Part shown: in pieces, positions 51,158-58,960 of the stretch
Layout of the letters: each line of letters opens with the position of its first letter
How positions within the stretch are numbered: position 1 is the first letter of the stretch
Source of the DNA: Planococcus maitriensis
GTDB taxonomy: Bacteria > Bacillota > Bacilli > Bacillales_A > Planococcaceae
Assembly: GCF_003289925.1 (NCBI RefSeq)
Contig: NZ_QLZQ01000003.1
Location: forward strand, 124,001-188,000
Direction: 5' to 3'
Length of the DNA: 64,000 bases
Notes under the pieces: model-generated
What the model saw: only the letters and a program-made list of their open reading frames with translations
The model's database searches: none
What the model was told of the DNA's origin: nothing
Program-made: the position numbers and the translations under genes

Positions 51158-51882
51158 GTATGATCAGAGTAGAAAACCTCAAAAAATCATTCGGAGATTT
51201 GGAAGTCATCAAAGACATGAGCACCGTTGTTGAGGAGAAGGAAGTCATTTGCGTCATTGGCCCTTCGGGTTCCGGAAAAAGTACGTTTCTCCGTTGTTTG
51301 AACCGTCTTGAAGATATTACGGGCGGGCATGTCTATATCGAAGGAACGGATATTACCGATCCGAAAGTCGATATCAATAAAGTGCGGCAAGATGTCGGCA
51401 TGGTGTTCCAGCAGTTCAATTTGTTTCCGCATAAGACAGTGCTGGAAAACGTGACGCTGGCACCGATCAAATTGAAAAAAGGCAACCAAAAGGCGGCTGA
51501 GAAGAAAGCTTACGAATTGCTGGATAAGGTCGGCTTGCGCGAAAAGGCGAAAGCTTACCCGGGCGAATTGTCCGGCGGGCAGAAGCAGCGTGTCGCGATT
51601 GCGCGGGCGCTTGCGATGGACCCGAAAATCATGTTATTCGATGAGCCGACTTCAGCGCTTGACCCGGAAATGGTCGGGGACGTGCTGGATGTAATGAAGC
51701 AACTCGCGAGGGAAGGGATGACCATGGTCGTCGTGACCCACGAGATGGGCTTTGCAGCGGAAATGGGCGACCGCGTACTGTTTATCGACGGCGGCTATAT
51801 CGTCGAAGAAAACGTGCCGAAGGAATTGTTCGGTAATCCGCAGCACGAACGGACGAAAGCGTTCTTGAGTAAAGTATTATAA
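51154..51882 (+). CDS. Amino acid ABC transporter ATPase
   Basis: 242 residues: Walker [10 protein letters not shown], signature LSGGQKQR, Walker [15 protein letters not shown], in the PAAT family arrangement (GlnQ/ArtP/HisP-like). It powers the permease in the preceding gene. ATG in the overlap ATGA with the permease stop. It ends at a terminator, after which the second composite repeat block begins. Confidence 0.96.
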   Translation: MSMIRVENLKKSFGDLEVIKDMSTVVEEKEVICVIGPSGSGKSTFLRCLNRLEDITGGHVYIEGTDITDPKVDINKVRQDVGMVFQQFNLFPHKTVLENVTLAPIKLKKGNQKAAEKKAYELLDKVGLREKAKAYPGELSGGQKQRVAIARALAMDPKIMLFDEPTSALDPEMVGDVLDVMKQLAREGMTMVVVTHEMGFAAEMGDRVLFIDGGYIVEENVPKELFGNPQHERTKAFLSKVL

Positions 51883-51892
51883 ATAAGAGTAG

Positions 51893-51923
51893 AAAAGCGT
51901 GCCTCTTGGGCGCGCTTTTTTTG
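51893..51923 (+). terminator. Terminator of the ABC transporter operon
   Basis: AAAGCGTGC pairs with GCGCGCTTT with one G-T pair, then a T run. Confidence 0.85.
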
Positions 51924-51945
51924 TTTGGCTTGAAAGCTGGAATTA

Positions 51946-52194
51946 GACAGCGAGGGATTTCGAGCGGACCTATTCCTGAGGATTGAGTTGAGCTTCGTAT
52001 TGGCAATCGCCGCCGTGCTTTGGGGTGGCCTCTTGCAATAAGCCAGAAAAGAGCATCTGTCTTATTGCATCGGCTCACCCTGGGCGCTGGGCGGCTTGGA
52101 GATTCCATTGTTTACTGCTTGATAAAATCGATCTGCTTCTATATATAGTTGCCGGCTAATGGGGGAATCGCTTCCCGGGTGGCGGTTGAAACAA
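51946..52194 (+). repeat. Composite repeat unit B, tandem copy 1
   Basis: About 249 bases, nearly identical over the core to the next unit. Shared blocks include GGCAATCGCCGCCGTGCTTT, GCAATAAGCCAG, ATCTGTCTTATTGCATCGG and AATCGATCTGCTTCTATATA. A one-base insertion (AAAAGAG against AAAGAG) breaks the reading frame that is open in copy 2, which argues against a coding role. A TGCAATAAG/CTTATTGCA hairpin is conserved. Confidence 0.88.
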
Positions 52195-52450
52195 GATAGC
52201 GAGGGTTTGCTTGCGGAAGTGTTTCGGTTTTCTCGTTGAGCTTCACATTGGCAATCGCCGCCGTGCTTTGGGATGGCCTCTTGCAATAAGCCAGAAAGAG
52301 CATCTGTCTTATTGCATCGGCTCACCCTTGGCGCTCGGCGGCTTGGAGATTTCATTGTTTATGCTTGATGAAATCGATCTGCTTCTATATATAGTTGCCG
52401 GCTAGTGGGGGAGTCGCTTCTTGAGACAGGGTGTCTGACAGGTTGGTATT
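52195..52450 (+). repeat. Composite repeat unit B, tandem copy 2
   Basis: Same unit as the preceding one, offset by about 248 bases. The hairpin TGCAATAAG (52282-52290)/CTTATTGCA (52308-52316) is enclosed by a GCCGCC/GGCGGC pair. Its right end, through GTCTGACA, matches the end of the 35 kb copy better than copy 1 does, so this copy keeps the original boundary with unit A. Confidence 0.88.
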
Positions 52451-52555
52451 AAGACGGGAAAGTCTGTTGTTTTGTTTGGCAAATGGAGACCCGTAACACT
52501 TCAGTCCTTGGCCTGTTTGAAACAAGCTATAGAATATGATGCGTTTTAACCTTTT

Positions 52556-52748
52556 ATATTAAGAGGACTGAAGAAACGATTTTCTGCTCTAAAACTAGGA
52601 GACGAAGTGGAAGGGGGCTGACGCCTGTGGGACCGCGCGGGCTGGCGAGACAAACGTGGCGCGTCCTTTGCGGCACGTTGGCCGGGCACCCGCCCCACGG
52701 CAAGCAGCCCCCTGAAACGCAGTCGAAAAGCGGAAGCTTTTCAAATCT
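52556..52748 (+). repeat. Composite repeat unit A, direct copy
   Basis: The inverted partner lies at 35165-35366. The hairpin consists of GGGGGCTG (52613-52620) with CAGCCCCC (52705-52712), GTGGG (52627-52631) with CCCAC (52694-52698), and AACGTG (52653-52658) with CACGTT (52674-52679), plus an edge hairpin GAAAAGC-GGAA-GCTTTTC. Several base pairs differ from the other copy on both sides of the stem, so pairing is kept. Together with the B units it fills the 970-base gene-free gap. Confidence 0.87.
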
Positions 52749-52816
52749 CTTAATCATTAATCTTGAATCATTAATCATTTAATCTTTTACAGTCAACTCC
52801 CTAAATTCCAGCAAAA

Positions 52817-52848
52817 CAAAAAAACGTGCCGCAGGGGCACGTTTTTTA
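52817..52848 (-). terminator. Terminator of ppiB
   Basis: AAAACGTGCC/GGCACGTTTT with A and T runs; on the minus strand it directly follows the ppiB stop. Confidence 0.9.
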
Positions 52849-52855
52849 TAATGGA

Positions 52856-53296
52856 TTATTCAGCGTCAAAGACGTGGACTTTCTCCATTTTGTCGCCGTT
52901 TTTCATGGCTTTTGCAGTTTCAAGGCCTTTTGTTACCTGGCCGAAGACTGTGTGTACGCCGTCAAGATGCGGTTGTGAATCATGGACGATGAAGAACTGG
53001 CTTGATCCAGTGTCTTTACCGGCATGAGCCATGGAGAGGCTTCCTGGCTGGTGCTTGTGCGGGTTGCCGTCTGTTTCGCATTTGATTGTCTTGCCGCTGC
53101 CGCCCATGCCAGTTCCGGTTGGGTCGCCGCCTTGGGAAACGAAACCTGGGATAACACGGTGGAAAACAACGCCGTTATAGAATCCAGAGTTTGCAAGTTC
53201 CTCAAAGTTTGCAACTGTGTTCGGTGCTTCGTTCGGGAAAAGGTCGAATTCGATTACTTCGCCGTTTTCCATGTGGATGTGGCCTTTTTTCGCCAT
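52856..53296 (-). CDS. ppiB: Peptidyl-prolyl cis-trans isomerase, cyclophilin type
   Basis: 146 residues, starting at ATG 53296 behind AAGGAG. The cyclophilin core [19 protein letters not shown], with the catalytic arginine, and GSSQFFI are complete, and the length matches cytoplasmic PpiB (about 143-145). It speeds proline isomerisation during folding. The gene has no obvious partners here. Confidence 0.96.
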   Translation of the reverse strand: MAKKGHIHMENGEVIEFDLFPNEAPNTVANFEELANSGFYNGVVFHRVIPGFVSQGGDPTGTGMGGSGKTIKCETDGNPHKHQPGSLSMAHAGKDTGSSQFFIVHDSQPHLDGVHTVFGQVTKGLETAKAMKNGDKMEKVHVFDAE

Positions 53297-53371
53297 GTAC
53301 AACATCTCCTTTTCAATTGGTTCATCCCTTAGTATATCGGCTTTTGGCTCTACTGCCTACTGATAAGGGGC

Positions 53372-54163
53372 TTACAGCGCTTTCAGGAATCCGCCGTCGA
53401 CGACGATCGATTGCCCGGTGACATATGAATTGGCAGCAGAAGCTAAAAAGACGACTGTGCGGGCGAATTCAGCGGGCTCGCCTAAGCGGCCGCTTGGAAT
53501 CTGCGCTTCCGTATTCTTCAATACTTCGTCTGCTGTAATGCCTTGTTTTTTGGCCATGGCTTCGTTCAATTCGGCGATGCGCCCTGTGGAAATCTTGCCG
53601 GGCCCGACGGTGTTGACCATGATATTGTCGCCGGCTACTTCCCGGGCGAGCGTTTTCGCGAAGCCGACCATGCCTGCGCGCATCGTATTCGACAGGATCA
53701 ATCCATCGATCACTTCTTTTGTCGAAGAAGAAGAGATATTGATAATGCGGCCGAATTGCTGTTCTTTCATATAAGGAAGCACTTCGCGGCAAGTACGGAT
53801 ATAGCTTAATAAGTTTTGGTCGAATGCCGCATACCAATCATCGTCGCTCATCGCATCGAATCCGCCGGCTTTCGGGCCACCTGTGTTGTTGACGAGCACA
53901 TCGATGCGCCCGAACTGTTCGGCGATCTTTTGGAACAATTGCTTGATGTCTTCCGCTTGTGACATGTCGCAAGCGAAAGCATGGACTTGATCGTTGCCGC
54001 TTTCTGTGCGCAGTTCTTCGGCTGCTGCGTCGACCGATCCCTGGCTACGGCTCGAGATGATGACGGTTGCCCCTTCTTTCGCGAATTCCAAGGCGGATGC
54101 TTTGCCAAGCCCCTTGCTGGAAGCCATGACGACCACTACTTTTTCTTTTAATCCAAGATCCAC
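53372..54163 (-). CDS. SDR-family protein with atypical active site (FabG-like)
   Basis: The start is GTG 54163, nine bases past GGAAAGG, giving 263 residues. The Rossmann motif is ASSKGLGKA, not quite the TGxxxGIG consensus, and where YxxxK is expected the sequence is LILSNTMRAG, so both catalytic Tyr and Lys are missing. This matches the BKR-like SDR subgroup known to lack the standard catalytic tetrad. The reaction, if any, is unknown. It is divergent from yumC. Confidence 0.88.
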   Translation of the reverse strand: MDLGLKEKVVVVMASSKGLGKASALEFAKEGATVIISSRSQGSVDAAAEELRTESGNDQVHAFACDMSQAEDIKQLFQKIAEQFGRIDVLVNNTGGPKAGGFDAMSDDDWYAAFDQNLLSYIRTCREVLPYMKEQQFGRIINISSSSTKEVIDGLILSNTMRAGMVGFAKTLAREVAGDNIMVNTVGPGKISTGRIAELNEAMAKKQGITADEVLKNTEAQIPSGRLGEPAEFARTVVFLASAANSYVTGQSIVVDGGFLKAL

Positions 54164-54318
54164 ATTTATCATCCTTTCCATTTGGTTCCTTGTTTCAGTT
54201 TACGATAGAATAGAGGGGATGGAAATGCTTGTTTCGGATTTCCGCCATAAGTCCAATGGCGGAGACCCTGTATAGATGTGGTAGGATGGATATATTGATC
54301 AGATTAGGAGTGTTGGAA

Positions 54319-55305
54319 ATGGAAGAACGTGAAATCTTCGATATTACAATCATCGGCGGCGGCCCGACCGGCTTGTTCGCTTCGTTTTACGGCGGCATGC
54401 GCAAAATGAAGGTGAAAGTGCTGGACAGCCTTCCGCAGCTCGGCGGGCAATTGATGGAATTGTATCCGGATAAATTCATTTATGACATCGGCGGCTTCCC
54501 GAAAGTGCTGGCAAAAGATTTGGTGGATAATTTGGTCGAGCAGGCCAAATACGGCGATCCCGAGATTTGCCTGGAAGAAACCGTAGCGTCAGTCGAGCGT
54601 GAAGATGAGCATTTTGTCATCACGACGGACAAAGGCACGCATTACTCGAAAGCCATCCTGTTGACGGCTGGAGTCGGTGCTTTCCATCCGCGCAAATTGG
54701 CGGTCGACGGCGCTGAACAATTCGAAGGGAAGACTTTGCATTACGGCGTAAAAGATTTGACCTTGTTCAGCGATAAAAAAGTCGTGGTCCTCGGTGGAGG
54801 CGACTCAGCGGTCGACTGGGCGATGATGCTTGAAAATGTGGCTTCCCAAGTAACCTTGAGCCATCGCCGCGAGAAAATGACGGCTCACGAAGCGAATATC
54901 GACACGATGATGCAGTCAACGGTCGAAGTGAAGAAGCCTTTCAACGTCAAGGAGCTTGTCGGCGAGAACGGCGAAATCCGTGAGTTGGTGCTTGAAGACA
55001 AAGAAGGCAACGAAGAGCGCCTGGAAGTCGATCACGTCGTCGTCAACTACGGCAACATCACTTCCCTTGGCCCGATTAAGGAATGGGGGCTGGAGATGGA
55101 GAAGAACTCGGTCATCGTCAATTCCAAAATGGAGACGAACATACCGGGCATCTATGCCGCGGGCGATATCGCCACATACGAAGGAAAAGTGAAATTGATC
55201 GCAGTCGGCTTCGGTGAAGCACCGACCGCCATCAACAATGCGAAATCTTACTTGGATCCGAAATCCAGAGTACAGCCTTTGCATAGCACAAGCGTATTTA
55301 AATAA
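54319..55305 (+). CDS. yumC: Ferredoxin/flavodoxin-NADP reductase, YumC type
   Basis: 328 residues of the thioredoxin-reductase-like FNR group: FAD motif IGGGPTGLFA, NADPH motif VLGGGDSAVDWA, and the IPGIYAAGDIA strand; the redox-active CxxC of thioredoxin reductase is absent. It passes electrons between NADPH and ferredoxin or flavodoxin. The ATG at 54319 is eight bases behind TAGGAG. It ends in a perfect terminator. Confidence 0.94.
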   Translation: MEEREIFDITIIGGGPTGLFASFYGGMRKMKVKVLDSLPQLGGQLMELYPDKFIYDIGGFPKVLAKDLVDNLVEQAKYGDPEICLEETVASVEREDEHFVITTDKGTHYSKAILLTAGVGAFHPRKLAVDGAEQFEGKTLHYGVKDLTLFSDKKVVVLGGGDSAVDWAMMLENVASQVTLSHRREKMTAHEANIDTMMQSTVEVKKPFNVKELVGENGEIRELVLEDKEGNEERLEVDHVVVNYGNITSLGPIKEWGLEMEKNSVIVNSKMETNIPGIYAAGDIATYEGKVKLIAVGFGEAPTAINNAKSYLDPKSRVQPLHSTSVFK

Positions 55306-55312
55306 AGGACGA

Positions 55313-55357
55313 AAAAAATGCCCGGCAAGCTGAATGAGCTTGCCGGGCATTTTTGCG
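55313..55357. terminator. Bidirectional terminator between yumC and BCCT gene
   Basis: An 18-bp stem AAAAATGCCCGGCAAGCT with its complement and a 5-base loop. Confidence 0.95.
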
Positions 55358-55362
55358 TTCAA

Positions 55363-56868
55363 TCACAAGGGCTGTTTTTTCTGCTTCACTGCGACGGGGT
55401 CTTGGCTCGCCGCTTTCAGGAACGCAGCCCCCATCAGCAGGACGACGACCGAGAACGGCAAGGCCGCAATGATCAATGAGTTCTGCAATCCTTGTGTACC
55501 GCCACTGTAGACGACGATTGCCGCTACGGCTGACTGGATCAATCCCCAAGAGATCTTCACCAGGTTCGGCGGATTCAATAAGCCGCCTGTGGTCTGCATG
55601 CCGAGTACGAATGTCGCGGAGTCAGCAGAAGTGATGAAGAAGATAGCGACCACGAATAAAGTCAGAATCGACATGACCGTGCCGAGCGGGTAATGCTGCA
55701 GGACCCCGAATGTAGCAGTCTCCAAACTGTATTCGGAAATCTTGTCGATGCCTTTTTGCTCCAAGTCCAAAGCAGAAACCCCGAACACCGAGAAGAAAAT
55801 AAAGCAGACGAGAGATGGGACGACGAGAACGCCAAGCATGAATTCACGGACCGTGCGCCCACGCGAGATGCGGGCGATGAAAATGCCGACAAACGGTGCC
55901 CATGAAACCCACCAAGCCCAGTAAAAGACCGTCCAACCGTCTACCCAGGCACGGCGGTCAGTATTCAATGGCTCCAGGTTAAAGCTCATTGACAGGAAGT
56001 TGGCGAAATAGCCGCCCACTGAATCAGTAAACATATTCATGATGTAGAGCGTCGGGCCGACGATCAGCAGCATGCCGAGCAGGATGAATGCCAAAACCAT
56101 ATTGATGTTACTCAAATACTTGATGCCCCGTCCGATACCGGACCAAGCGGAAACGATGAACAATAACGTGGCAACGGCAAGAATCAATAATTGAAATGAG
56201 AAAGTATTCGGTGTGCCGAACAGGAACGATAAACCTTCATTGATTTGCGCAGAGCCAAAGCCGAGTGTAGAAGCGACACCGATGACCGTCGCAAAGACGG
56301 CGAGCGTATCGATCAGTTTGCCAAGCCACCCGCTCATCCGCTTTTTACCGAACAAAGGGATGAGTGTTGCACTGATCAGGCCGGGCGCCCCATTATGGAA
56401 CTTGGCGTAAGCGAGGGACAGGGCGACAAGGCCGTAAATCGCCCAAGCATGGATGCCCCAGTGGAAAAACGAGAACTGCATGGCTTCTTTGACAGCTTCA
56501 TCCGAACCAAGTTCAGAACGCGGTGCACTGAGGAAAGCGTGTGAAATGGGCTCAGCTGTCGTCCAGAAAACAAGCCCCATGCCCATCCCGGCGGAAAAAA
56601 GCATCGCGAACCAGGAAACCAAGCTGAATTCCGGTTCATCACCGGCTTTCCCGAGCTTGATATCGGAAAACCTGGAAAAAATCAAATAAAGGCAAAAGAT
56701 GAGGATAATAAACACGGAAGCTAGATAATACCAGCCGAACGTGGATGAAATCCATGAAGTGAGCGCACCTGTCTGCGCTTGGAAGTTTTCAGGCACGAAA
56801 AATCCCCAAGCGACCATGGCCAGGCAGATGGCAATCGAAATCCAAAAAACGATCGTGACATTTTTCAA
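55363..56868 (-). CDS. BCCT-family transporter, second copy
   Basis: 501 residues, start TTG 56868 behind AGGAGGA. The signature FYWAWWVSWAPFVGIFIARISRGR is complete. The helix 3 glycine stretch is GMGMG instead of the GMGIG of the first copy, a place tied to coupling ion and substrate, so its substrate or coupling may differ. A role in solute uptake at high salt is likely. The 297-base region upstream, up to the LysM gene, holds no other gene that I can see. Confidence 0.93.
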   Translation of the reverse strand: MKNVTIVFWISIAICLAMVAWGFFVPENFQAQTGALTSWISSTFGWYYLASVFIILIFCLYLIFSRFSDIKLGKAGDEPEFSLVSWFAMLFSAGMGMGLVFWTTAEPISHAFLSAPRSELGSDEAVKEAMQFSFFHWGIHAWAIYGLVALSLAYAKFHNGAPGLISATLIPLFGKKRMSGWLGKLIDTLAVFATVIGVASTLGFGSAQINEGLSFLFGTPNTFSFQLLILAVATLLFIVSAWSGIGRGIKYLSNINMVLAFILLGMLLIVGPTLYIMNMFTDSVGGYFANFLSMSFNLEPLNTDRRAWVDGWTVFYWAWWVSWAPFVGIFIARISRGRTVREFMLGVLVVPSLVCFIFFSVFGVSALDLEQKGIDKISEYSLETATFGVLQHYPLGTVMSILTLFVVAIFFITSADSATFVLGMQTTGGLLNPPNLVKISWGLIQSAVAAIVVYSGGTQGLQNSLIIAALPFSVVVLLMGAAFLKAASQDPVAVKQKKQPL

Positions 56869-57165
56869 GTGAGTTCCTCCTAAATTGAAAGCTATGCTTT
56901 TAAATGAATATGGCTGTATCTATTTATTCCCCAACAAAGGGAGGCTAATCCATCCTATCGCTATTAATGATAGAAAAAAAGGGGAGCAGGCAGAAAAGCT
57001 CTATTTCTCTTGAAAGTGAAAGAATGTTCTGATTTATTACATCCTGTCATATTTTAAAGAATGACGTAATGTAATTGTTAAGTTTAAACGGTCGTCCTGT
57101 CATGTTCTTGCAATGCGGAGATGTTAAGCTGTGTCTTGTGTTAGTGAAAAGGAGGAATTTCAATT

Positions 57166-57972
57166 ATGAAAAAGCAAATCGTTACACTAACGGCAATCGC
57201 GGCATTAAGTGTAGGCGCAGCTACAACAGCAAGCGCTAATTCATCGTATACAGTACAGTCAGGTGACACTCTTTGGGGAATTTCGCAAGAAAAGAACGTT
57301 TCTGTACAAAATCTTAAAAACTGGAATGACTTGTCATCAGACTTGATCTTCCCGAACGACACGCTTTCCATTGAAGGAAAAGCACAAGCAGCTAAGAAAT
57401 CATCGAACTCATCATCTACCTATACAGTTAAAAGCGGCGACACTTTGTTCAAAATCGCATCTGCTCACGGAATCTCATTGGATCAATTGATGAGCTGGAA
57501 CAATATTTCCGGCCACATGATCTACCCTGGACAAGAATTCGCAGTTAAAGGTGCAGCGGCAAAAGCAGCAGCACCGGCAGCAAAAGCTCCAGCTAAAGAA
57601 GCACCGAAATCTACTCAGGCAGCACCAACGCCTGCAAGCGCTCCAGCAGCCGCTAAACCAGCAGCAGCTTCTACGCAATCAGGTAAAGAAATGACGGTAT
57701 CCGCGACAGCTTACACAGCTTATTGCGCAGGCTGCTCAGGAATCACGCGCACAGGAATCGACTTGCGTTCGAACCCGAACCAAAAAGTCATCGCAGTTGA
57801 CCCATCCGTTATCCCACTCGGTTCAAAAGTATGGGTTGAAGGATATGGAACGGCAATCGCTGGCGATACTGGCGGAGCAATCAAAGGAAACAAAATCGAC
57901 GTATTCATCCCGACACAAAGCGAAGCTTTGAAATGGGGCCGTAAAAACGTAACAATCAAAGTTCTAGACTAA
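57166..57972 (+). CDS. Secreted LysM-3D cell wall protein (YocH-like)
   Basis: 268 residues: signal peptide (cleavage after TASA, about residue 24), two LysM domains (about 27-71 and 84-128), an Ala/Pro/Lys-rich linker (about 130-172), and a C-terminal 3D domain with the three aspartates in VIAVDP, AGDTGG and KIDVF. The 3D fold is that of MltA/expansin-like lytic transglycosylases, so muralytic activity is expected. Bacillus YocH is WalR-controlled; an imperfect match (TGTAAT-N5-AGTTTA at 57070-57086) is present upstream but not convincing. Ribosome binding site AAGGAGG. Confidence 0.93.
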   Translation: MKKQIVTLTAIAALSVGAATTASANSSYTVQSGDTLWGISQEKNVSVQNLKNWNDLSSDLIFPNDTLSIEGKAQAAKKSSNSSSTYTVKSGDTLFKIASAHGISLDQLMSWNNISGHMIYPGQEFAVKGAAAKAAAPAAKAPAKEAPKSTQAAPTPASAPAAAKPAAASTQSGKEMTVSATAYTAYCAGCSGITRTGIDLRSNPNQKVIAVDPSVIPLGSKVWVEGYGTAIAGDTGGAIKGNKIDVFIPTQSEALKWGRKNVTIKVLD

Positions 57973-57990
57973 TATCTTTTAAGCTACAAA

Positions 57991-58020
57991 GCCGAGGTGA
58001 CCATTCCCTCGGCCTTTTTT
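57991..58020 (+). terminator. Terminator after the LysM-3D gene
   Basis: GCCGAGG pairs with CCTCGGC, then a T run. Confidence 0.85.
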
Positions 58021-58028
58021 TATGTTCA

Positions 58029-58062
58029 CCTTTGCATTTATGCAAGGGTTTTTTTTTTTTTT
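58029..58062 (+). terminator. Second, tandem terminator with 14-T tract
   Basis: CCTTTGCA-TTTA-TGCAAGGG (one G-T pair) followed by 14 consecutive T. It backs up the first terminator and insulates the Tat-GMC operon. Confidence 0.75.
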
Positions 58063-58101
58063 ATTATTCATACCTTTTTTCAATGAATAGTCAGAAAACT
58101 A

Positions 58102-58129
58102 TTGAAATCAGCGTTAAGAAGAATATAAT
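58102..58129 (+). promoter_or_regulatory. Sigma-A promoter of the GMC-Tat operon, with sigma-B-like overlap
   Basis: TTGAAA, 16 bases, TATAAT. A GGGTAT at 58133-58138 with GTTAAG 14 bases ahead is a weaker sigma-B-like match overlapping it. Confidence 0.62.
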
Positions 58130-58185
58130 GTGGGGTATAGTTACTGTGTATTCATAATTTTCTATAATATAAGGAGGCGCATGAG

Positions 58186-58941
58186 ATGGCAGAGAAGAAA
58201 AATGTTTCCAGACGCGATTTCCTGAAGACATCAGGGATTGCGGCAGGCGCTCTCGTCGGTGGAGGAATTATTGGTGGGGTGATTGGTGCAAACACCCGTC
58301 AGGACGGAGCGGCTCCTAGTGGCGGAGAAGCTGGCCAAAGCGGCGGTGGAGGAACGACTGAAGCTGTACGCGGGTTGCAGTTTTTCAAGAATCAACAAGA
58401 GTTCGCCGTTTTGCAGCAAGCGACGGAGCGGATTTTCCCCGAAGATGATTTGGGGCCGGGCGCAATCGGGCTTGGTGTCCCATTTTTCATCGATCATCAG
58501 CTTGCAGGCAGCTATGGTGAGAACTCGCGCGAATATATGCAGCCGCCGTTTGCGGAAGGCGAAGCGACCCAAGGCTACCAAAGCCGTCTGAAACGAAATG
58601 AATTGTTCAGGCAGGGTTTGCAAAAAATGCAGCAGGAAGCGCAAAGCCGCTTCGAAGCTAACTTCGTCGACCTTGAAGGTGAGCAGATGGACGAAATCTT
58701 GACAGCTTTCCAAGATGGTGAAGTAGAAATGCAAGGAGCCAATGCCCAATTCTTTTTCCGTCTTTTGCGGCAGGCGACATTGAATGGGGCGTATGCCGAT
58801 CCGATTTACGGGGGCAACCAGAACATGGAAGCTTGGCGCATGAAAGGGTTCCCGGGACACCGTCCATCTTATATCAATGAAATTGAGAGCGAAGACTTTG
58901 TGGAAATGGATCCGCACTCAGTAGGAGATATGCTGACTTAA
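58186..58941 (+). CDS. Tat-exported small subunit of a GMC dehydrogenase (gluconate 2-dehydrogenase subunit 3 family)
   Basis: 251 residues. The N-terminus has the twin-arginine motif SRRDFLK (R9, R10) and a hydrophobic segment rich in Gly/Ala/Ile (about 17-34), then a Gly/Ser linker and the subunit 3 domain (FAVLQQATERIFPED, GAYADPIYGGN). In gluconate and related dehydrogenases this subunit helps the catalytic subunit fold and carries it through the Tat system. The GMC subunit follows after 19 bases and tatA-tatC after that. No cytochrome c subunit is present. Confidence 0.93.
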   Translation: MAEKKNVSRRDFLKTSGIAAGALVGGGIIGGVIGANTRQDGAAPSGGEAGQSGGGGTTEAVRGLQFFKNQQEFAVLQQATERIFPEDDLGPGAIGLGVPFFIDHQLAGSYGENSREYMQPPFAEGEATQGYQSRLKRNELFRQGLQKMQQEAQSRFEANFVDLEGEQMDEILTAFQDGEVEMQGANAQFFFRLLRQATLNGAYADPIYGGNQNMEAWRMKGFPGHRPSYINEIESEDFVEMDPHSVGDMLT

Positions 58942-58960
58942 ATAAGAAGGGGGAGTACGT

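Noticed and set aside
52211-52405. ORFs over repeat B (also minus 35456-35680) whose peptides resemble each other
   Set aside because: The shared peptide follows from DNA repeat identity. Tandem copy 1 is frameshifted by one base, there is no ribosome binding site, and substitutions between copies do not favour synonymous sites.
51946-52450. CRISPR array
   Set aside because: Two units of about 248 bases with near-identical cores are a tandem duplication, not short repeats with unique spacers; no cas gene is present.
57070-57086. WalR box upstream of the LysM-3D gene
   Set aside because: TGTAAT-N5-AGTTTA has two mismatches in the second half; expected for a YocH-like gene but too weak to list as a site.
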